Source: Candidatus Flemingiibacterium merdigallinarum
Lineage (GTDB): Bacteria > Bacillota > Clostridia > Oscillospirales > CAG-272
Direction of reading: 5' to 3'
DNA: 45,281 bases
Assembly: GCA_904386005.1 (NCBI GenBank)
Contig: CAJFKR010000012.1
Span: forward strand, 1 to 45,281
Below are positions 40,543 to 45,281 of this stretch, piece after piece; the stretch's first letter is position 1, and each line of letters starts with the position of its first letter. The notes under the pieces are model-generated. The model did not search any database. It had not been told where the DNA came from and was given only the letters and a program-made list of their open reading frames with translations. Position numbers and translations under genes: made by a program.

Positions 40543-43500
40543 TATCTGTCACCTCCTGATGTCGATATCCGGCAGACCGGCTTCATGTCACAGTATTTGC
40601 AGGCGTCCTGCTTCTTGTTTCGAATCGGATGAGCCGACGCGTTGCCGCGCTTCAGCTCGCCGCCGATTTTGCGGATCGTATTTTCGATCTGCGACAGCAG
40701 CTCGCCGAAGTCGGCAAGCGATTTGAGCGCGTCCGAGCGGGAGAAGCTGCCGTCCTTTTTCTGCTTGATCGGCAGGTATTTGCCCGACAGCTCACGCTCC
40801 ATCGCCGACAGCACGTCCTTGTCGTCAAGCAGCAGTCCTCGCTGTGACAGCTTGTCGCTGACCAGCCGCAAAACCTCGTCCGGCTCCGGCTCTGAATCAA
40901 ACGAGAGTATCGGCGGAGTTGCCGAGAAATAGAGCACTCCGGCCGGCAGCACTTCCGCGTCCTGCGCAATCGCGTCAAGCGCCCCGCCTTTGTGCGAACC
41001 GTTCTTCCAGAGCGAGAACAGGTACAGTAGCATTTGCAAATTCAATCCCATCGCGATATCATCGAGCGAAAATTCCTTCGAGCCGGTCTTGTAGTCAATC
41101 ACTCGCACATACAGCTTGCCGTTGTGACGGTAGAGGTCGACCCGGTCGGCGACTCCGCAGATATACGCGCTCGTCCCGTCCGACAGCTTCACCTCGAGCG
41201 GCTCGACAGCTTTGCCGTCACCGTCGCCGAATCGGATCGGCAGTTCAAAGAATGCCGGCTCGAATTCGCTCTGCGCGAATTCGTCCGCGATATTGCGGCA
41301 GAGCAGCTTCGATGTCCGGCGCAGCTTGAAGAACAGATGCCCGAGCCGACTGTTGGTGTCGGGAGCGATTCCGCAGACCTCGCTCATATACGATTCGACC
41401 AGCTGTCCGGTCAGACGGTCGATCTCGTCGTCGTCAAGCTCGGTGAGTCTGCCGTTGTCTATAGCTTTCGAGACGAACAATTCGAGGATTTTGTGCATGA
41501 AGCTGCCAATATTACCGGCGTCGAATTCTACCGGCTCGCGCTTTTCGAGCTTCAATATATATTTACAACAGTAGGAGAAATGACAGAGCACATAGCTGTC
41601 GAGTCTCGACTGGGTCAACGCGAGGTCGCCGCTCGAGGTCAGCGCGCAAAGCTCACGCGACAGACTCAATTCAGTTTCACAAAGCGGTATTCCGAGTCGG
41701 CGCAGCTTGTCACTATATTCGTCAATTGACGAGCAGTAAGCATATAACCGCTCATATAGTCTCGTCCCCTGCGACTCGGCGATGAATTCAAGCAGGTTCG
41801 ACCTGCCCTCGAGCCGCTCGATAAGCGGCAGCGAGCTGTAATCGACGACTTTTACCGTCGGAAACAGCGCAAGCAGGCGCGAAACGCCGATCGACGGATA
41901 GAGCGAGCGTCCCGAGGTGTCGGCGTCTGACCAGAGTAAAGTCAGGGTTTCGGACGCGGACGCGAGAGCGCGATAGAAGTAGAATCGTTCATCGACCGCT
42001 TGATATTCGCTCGACCCGGCAAGCTCGAGCCCGAGCGCGTCAAGCTGGTCGCGGTCGCTGTCTGTCAAGACTCCTGCACCTGATTGCGATTTCGGAAATA
42101 CGCCTTCGTTCGCGCCGATTATGTAGATATGCTTTCGCGCGATTCGCAGCAGCGACGCGTCGCCGGCGACTACCTCGTCGACTCCGGCGGGTATGCGGCC
42201 GATGTCGCAGTCGGCAAAAAGTATGCCGAGCAGCTTTGAGTATATTTCCGAGTCGACTTCAAGCCGCGGCACCACGGTGCAGAGCTCGTCGAGCGAGTCG
42301 ACGAGGATTCCCCAGAGCTGCTCAAGCTCATCCGCTTCGGCAGAGTCGACATCATTGTCATTTGAACGCAGCTTTTCAACAGCCTTTTCGAGCTGCGACG
42401 GCAGGTCGAGGCTGACGAGGAACTCATATAACGCCCTCGAGTATTCCTCCGCGCTGGTTAAACTGTCAAGCCGGTCAAAAAACGCGGTCAGTTTTGAGAT
42501 AACAGCGTCGCGCGCGGTATTGATACGCGAAAGCAGGTCGTGTTCGTCGTCAGACATCGGCTCGGTGGTATAGCCGCGCGGGTTCAGCACAAACTCGCGG
42601 CTCCAGCCTGACCTGCCACGGATGCCCCAGCGCTCGGCGTAATCTTCGAGCGGCAAAAGCTCGTCCGGAGTGAGACCGCAAAGTCCGGTCTTGATGTAGG
42701 ATATTACGTCGGTAGTCGCGAAATTGTTCGTTTTAATCGAAAAGGCAGTCAATATCAGTTTGATTAACGGTTTGGACGTAATATCAGTGCGCTTTGAGAA
42801 AAAAAGCGGTATGTTATATTTTTCGGCGGCTGTGTCGATAATACCGTCGTAACGTTCCGCGCCGCGCATGATAATACCGAAATCGCGGTAGCTGTCGCCT
42901 TCCCTGACTCGTCGCGAGATGTCGCACATCACCGCTTCGCATTCGGCGTAGCAATCGGAGCATTTATAGAAGCGCAGCGCGTCCGGGTCGTACAAGGCTT
43001 CCGACAGCTCCGATGTTTCACAGTTCTGCCAAATGCTGCGCTCGACAATTCTAAGCGTCGGGTTGCCGCAGCGGAAATTTTCTTCGAGCTTCAATGTATC
43101 GTATTCAACGCCAAGCGTTTCGGCAAGCCGTATCAGACGAGACGCGGTGTCGGCGGTATTTTCGAACGGCACCTCTTTTCCGCCGCAGCAGAGCGACAAT
43201 GTGACATTGTCCGCCTGACGTAAAATCACGGCGATAATTTCGAATTCCTGCGGCGTAAATCCGTTGAATGAGTCGAAATAAACCTCCGAGCCATTAAAGA
43301 AGCTGTGTTCGCGGAGCAGCTGGGCGGCGCGTGTGAGGTCGTCCGCGGGGTCGTCGCACATCTCACCGAGCAGTGCGACATAGTCGGCCATGATCAACGA
43401 CAGGTCCGAGAGCTTCGAGGCCAGACGCTGCAACTTTGGGTTATCCTGCGACCTTTTCGAGGCAAGCTCGAGCGCCGACGGACTGATCCGGTATGCCTTG

Positions 43501-43877
43501 AATTCGCTGACCGCCGCGAGCATAGCCGAAACGAATCCGGCGTCGTTCTTCATTTGACCATATTGCGACAGCATTCCCGCAAGCTCGTTGAGCGTCTGCC
43601 ACATCACAAGCGCGCGACCGCTTTTCGTGATATAGTTGTAGGAAAGTCCGCCATATTCGCGGAATATCCGGTTGCACAGCCGCTTGAAATTGAGTATTTC
43701 GAGCGAAAGCGACGGCTTCTTACCTAGCAGATTTGTCATCAGCCGCTCTGTATCGACCGCCTGCTGCTCGGGGACGATGATAAAAGTGCGCTTATTTTGG
43801 CAGAGCTGGTCGTACGCCAGCTTGCAGATGCGCGTCGTCTTGCCGCTTCCGGCGCGGCCGAGTATCAGATGAAGCAA
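40542..43877 (-). CDS. addB: AddB subunit of the AddAB helicase-nuclease
   Basis: This 1111-residue partner of AddA has an inactive or weak helicase core, with Walker A GRAGSGKTTR at the N-terminus and a C-terminal nuclease of RecB type (VIDYKTGSKEF). The Fe-S staple is visible: one Cys in LCHFSYCC about 300 residues before the end, and three at the C-terminus in ACKYCDMKPVC. Translation begins at TTG 43877, supported by GGAGGAGGA just upstream and the conserved start LHLILGRAGSGKT. It is transcribed ahead of addA and overlaps it by one base. Confidence 0.92.
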   Translation of the reverse strand: MLHLILGRAGSGKTTRICKLAYDQLCQNKRTFIIVPEQQAVDTERLMTNLLGKKPSLSLEILNFKRLCNRIFREYGGLSYNYITKSGRALVMWQTLNELAGMLSQYGQMKNDAGFVSAMLAAVSEFKAYRISPSALELASKRSQDNPKLQRLASKLSDLSLIMADYVALLGEMCDDPADDLTRAAQLLREHSFFNGSEVYFDSFNGFTPQEFEIIAVILRQADNVTLSLCCGGKEVPFENTADTASRLIRLAETLGVEYDTLKLEENFRCGNPTLRIVERSIWQNCETSELSEALYDPDALRFYKCSDCYAECEAVMCDISRRVREGDSYRDFGIIMRGAERYDGIIDTAAEKYNIPLFFSKRTDITSKPLIKLILTAFSIKTNNFATTDVISYIKTGLCGLTPDELLPLEDYAERWGIRGRSGWSREFVLNPRGYTTEPMSDDEHDLLSRINTARDAVISKLTAFFDRLDSLTSAEEYSRALYEFLVSLDLPSQLEKAVEKLRSNDNDVDSAEADELEQLWGILVDSLDELCTVVPRLEVDSEIYSKLLGILFADCDIGRIPAGVDEVVAGDASLLRIARKHIYIIGANEGVFPKSQSGAGVLTDSDRDQLDALGLELAGSSEYQAVDERFYFYRALASASETLTLLWSDADTSGRSLYPSIGVSRLLALFPTVKVVDYSSLPLIERLEGRSNLLEFIAESQGTRLYERLYAYCSSIDEYSDKLRRLGIPLCETELSLSRELCALTSSGDLALTQSRLDSYVLCHFSYCCKYILKLEKREPVEFDAGNIGSFMHKILELFVSKAIDNGRLTELDDDEIDRLTGQLVESYMSEVCGIAPDTNSRLGHLFFKLRRTSKLLCRNIADEFAQSEFEPAFFELPIRFGDGDGKAVEPLEVKLSDGTSAYICGVADRVDLYRHNGKLYVRVIDYKTGSKEFSLDDIAMGLNLQMLLYLFSLWKNGSHKGGALDAIAQDAEVLPAGVLYFSATPPILSFDSEPEPDEVLRLVSDKLSQRGLLLDDKDVLSAMERELSGKYLPIKQKKDGSFSRSDALKSLADFGELLSQIENTIRKIGGELKRGNASAHPIRNKKQDACKYCDMKPVCRISTSGGDR

Positions 43878-43915
43878 GTATATCCTCCTCCGTTTGTGTG
43901 ATTGTACATGATAGC

Positions 43916-44458
43916 CTAAAAAATATAGCAGAGCTTTTCGGGCAGCTTGTCAAAATACTTCTGCCGGAGCCGCAGGAAAAACGCGCGGCTCAAATAGATA
44001 ACATTGCCGTCGACCGCGGCTCCGATGAAGCGCAGCTCGCGCAATCCCTTGACTATATAGACCGCCGAGTCGACCGCGAGATTTTGCGCCAGTAGCTGTC
44101 CGTACTCACCGGCGCGGAAGAAAACGTATATCCGTTCCGAATCGAGTCGAAGGTTCAGCCGTTTTTCGATGCGCGCGGCCATAAGGCGTTCTACGAACAG
44201 ATATAATAAGAAAGCCGCGGCTGCTATCGGGAGCAGCAGTATAATTATCACAGCTGTCGACAATAACAACGCGCTCGTTTCAATGAACACAATCGCCATC
44301 GCGGTGTATTTCAGTATGCGGCCGATCAATAAAAACCGGCGCGAATACTTGAATATGCGGTCGGCAAGCCCCCAGAACGTCGTTCTGCGGAGCCGGTTAT
44401 AATAAAGTGAAGGTAAATTTTTCGCGAGCAGAATGTCGGGGATCATAATTATGACCAT
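43916..44458 (-). CDS. Small membrane protein of unknown function
   Basis: This 180-residue protein has two strong hydrophobic segments (about residues 50-95) between basic flanks and a C-terminal soluble half (LDSERIYVFFRAGEYG). I do not recognise the family. The frame is open to 44533, but that is upstream of the promoter -10, so the real start is ATG at 44458 or 44446. AAAGG lies upstream of a hairpin (44459-44476) that abuts ATGG, the same arrangement as in the ABC-2 permease and pfp leaders. It is divergent from the topoisomerase gene and about 40 bp upstream of addB. Confidence 0.65.
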   Translation of the reverse strand: MVIIMIPDILLAKNLPSLYYNRLRRTTFWGLADRIFKYSRRFLLIGRILKYTAMAIVFIETSALLLSTAVIIILLLPIAAAAFLLYLFVERLMAARIEKRLNLRLDSERIYVFFRAGEYGQLLAQNLAVDSAVYIVKGLRELRFIGAAVDGNVIYLSRAFFLRLRQKYFDKLPEKLCYIF

Positions 44459-44476
44459 GACTTCATCAGCGAAGCC
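44459..44476 (-). repeat. Hairpin between SD and start of the small membrane protein gene
   Basis: On the minus strand GGCTTC and GAAGTC pair (one G-T) around GCTGAT. AAAGG lies 2 nt before it and ATGGTCATAATTATG directly after. A second ATGG precedes the CTTC arm, so the segment is flanked by a 4-nt direct repeat. Confidence 0.55.
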
Positions 44477-44518
44477 ATCCTTTCCAGCATGAAAATTAAA
44501 TATCAGGCTATTGCTTAT

Positions 44519-44547
44519 ATTATACCAGAACATCAGTTTTAATTCAA
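44519..44547 (-). promoter_or_regulatory. Sigma-A promoter of the small membrane protein gene
   Basis: On the minus strand TTGAAT (44547-44542), 17 bp, TATAAT (44524-44519). Confidence 0.65.
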
Positions 44548-44568
44548 GATAAATTTTAGAAAAATCTA

Positions 44569-44597
44569 TTTACTTTGTAGGCAATTTAGGGTATAAT
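44569..44597 (+). promoter_or_regulatory. Sigma-A promoter of the topoisomerase gene
   Basis: TTTACT (44569-44574), 17 bp, TATAAT (44592-44597). Confidence 0.7.
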
Positions 44598-44654
44598 ATT
44601 AGTTGGGATAAAATTGTTATAAATGAGCGGTGTAATTGCCGCAGGAGAGATTTC

Positions 44655-45281
44655 ATGCAGTCAAAGAAAAACAATAATAACTACGGTGATCAAAGCATAG
44701 TCATGCTGAAAGGACCCGACCGGGTACGCAAGCGTCCGGCGGTAATATTCGGTTCGGACGGGCTTGAAGGCTGCGAGCACTCGTTTTTTGAGATATTGTC
44801 GAACGCGGTCGACGAGGCGCGCGAGGGCTTCGGCACGGAGATATCCGTTCGCGCCTTCAACGACCACTCGATCGAGGTCGAAGACCATGGACGCGGCGTG
44901 CCGCTCGGTTGGAACGAAGCCGAGGGCAAATACAACTGGGAGCTGGTCTACTGCGAAATGTACGCCGGCGGCAAGTACAACAACAATAAATCCGGCGCGT
45001 CGTATGAATATTCGCTCGGTCTTAATGGACTCGGCGCGTGCGCGACGCAGTACAGCTCCGAATATATGACCGTCGCGTCCTACAATGGCGAAACGGTCAG
45101 CCGCATCAGCTTCAAGAAGGGCTTTGCCGACGGCGAGCTGACGGTCGAGCCGCTTGACAAGAAGTCTCGCCGAACCGGCACGACAATACGCTGGCTTCCC
45201 GACCTCGAGGTGTTCACCGACATCAACATACCGCGCGAGTTCTTCGAGGAAACGCTGAAAAAGCAATCGATTGTCAACCCG
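44655..45281 (+). CDS. GyrB/ParE-type topoisomerase ATPase subunit (partial)
   Basis: The first 209 codons of a type IIA topoisomerase B subunit run off the right edge without a stop. The GHKL ATPase is visible: N-box EILSNAVDEA (Glu and Asn), DHGRGVP, and the G2 region GLNGLGA. The sequence around these differs from standard GyrB (NNNKSGASYEYS where GyrB has GGKF-type loops), so it may be the second, ParE-like or clostridium-specific paralogue. SD AGGAGAG lies before the ATG. The partner GyrA/ParC-type gene probably follows outside the window. Confidence 0.85.
   Translation, partial: MQSKKNNNNYGDQSIVMLKGPDRVRKRPAVIFGSDGLEGCEHSFFEILSNAVDEAREGFGTEISVRAFNDHSIEVEDHGRGVPLGWNEAEGKYNWELVYCEMYAGGKYNNNKSGASYEYSLGLNGLGACATQYSSEYMTVASYNGETVSRISFKKGFADGELTVEPLDKKSRRTGTTIRWLPDLEVFTDINIPREFFEETLKKQSIVNP

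Noticed and set aside
43916-44533. Long form (205 residues) of the small membrane protein
   Set aside because: Its start would lie upstream of the -10 box of the gene's own promoter; the ATG at 44458 or 44446 fits the transcript.

Overview
This 45.3 kb window looks like the chromosome of a strictly anaerobic gut-type member of the Clostridia, most likely an uncultured Oscillospiraceae/Ruminococcaceae relative. The signs are a multi-subunit NAD-linked [FeFe]-hydrogenase, a pyrophosphate-type phosphofructokinase, AddAB recombination nucleases, several glycosidase genes each next to an AraC-type regulator, A/G-rich Shine-Dalgarno (SD) sites of the AAAGG/GGAGG type, and canonical sigma-A promoters. 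No CRISPR array, transposase, tRNA or rRNA was found.

Layout. 1-5.3 kb: end of an ABC-2 exporter operon, PPi-phosphofructokinase, an AraC regulator, an XRE regulator divergent from a truncated SLOG-type gene, and a tandem GNAT acetyltransferase. 5.3-10.3 kb, minus strand: a DUF6886-like protein, a phosphohexomutase, a 63-residue zinc-ribbon protein translationally coupled to a GH27 alpha-galactosidase, and an orphan CARF-nuclease of the Card1/DUF1887 type. 10.6-18.6 kb: PcrA helicase, a MITE-like repeat, an AraC regulator, and a MarR regulator with its heterodimeric multidrug-type ABC exporter. 19.0-27.4 kb: a ten-gene operon for an electron-bifurcating-type hydrogenase (NuoE-like, 2Fe-2S, NuoF-like and HydA subunits), with a six-gene signalling block between the first and second subunit genes. 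27.5-32.0 kb: an AraC regulator and a sialic-acid cluster (NanA, solute-binding lipoprotein, Asp-box sialidase-like protein). 32.0-36.6 kb: a seven-helix membrane protein preceded by the stump of a sigma-factor gene, a lipoprotein, and a GH4 glycosidase divergent from an AraC regulator. 36.7-45.3 kb: AddA/AddB, a small membrane protein, and the start of a GyrB/ParE-type topoisomerase subunit.

How the genes fit together. The cell appears to scavenge host or plant sugars (alpha-galactosides, sialic acid, GH4 substrates), feed them into glycolysis through a phosphohexomutase and PPi-PFK, and dispose of electrons as H2. The signalling block in the hydrogenase operon contains a HydS-like [FeFe] protein, two GHKL ATPases, two DRTGG-domain proteins and a PHP phosphoesterase, and probably tunes the hydrogenase to redox state or H2.

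The most unusual signal is not a protein family. Perfect short hairpins, mostly with 3-nt loops, are strung in arrays in the leaders of several genes. The clearest array lies upstream of the phosphohexomutase gene: six hairpins with different stem sequences, the last four each followed by the same 8-nt linker. In three other genes a hairpin lies between the SD and the start codon and is followed directly by ATGG. In all three cases 14 nt remain between SD and ATG once the hairpin is removed. I do not recognise this as a described element.
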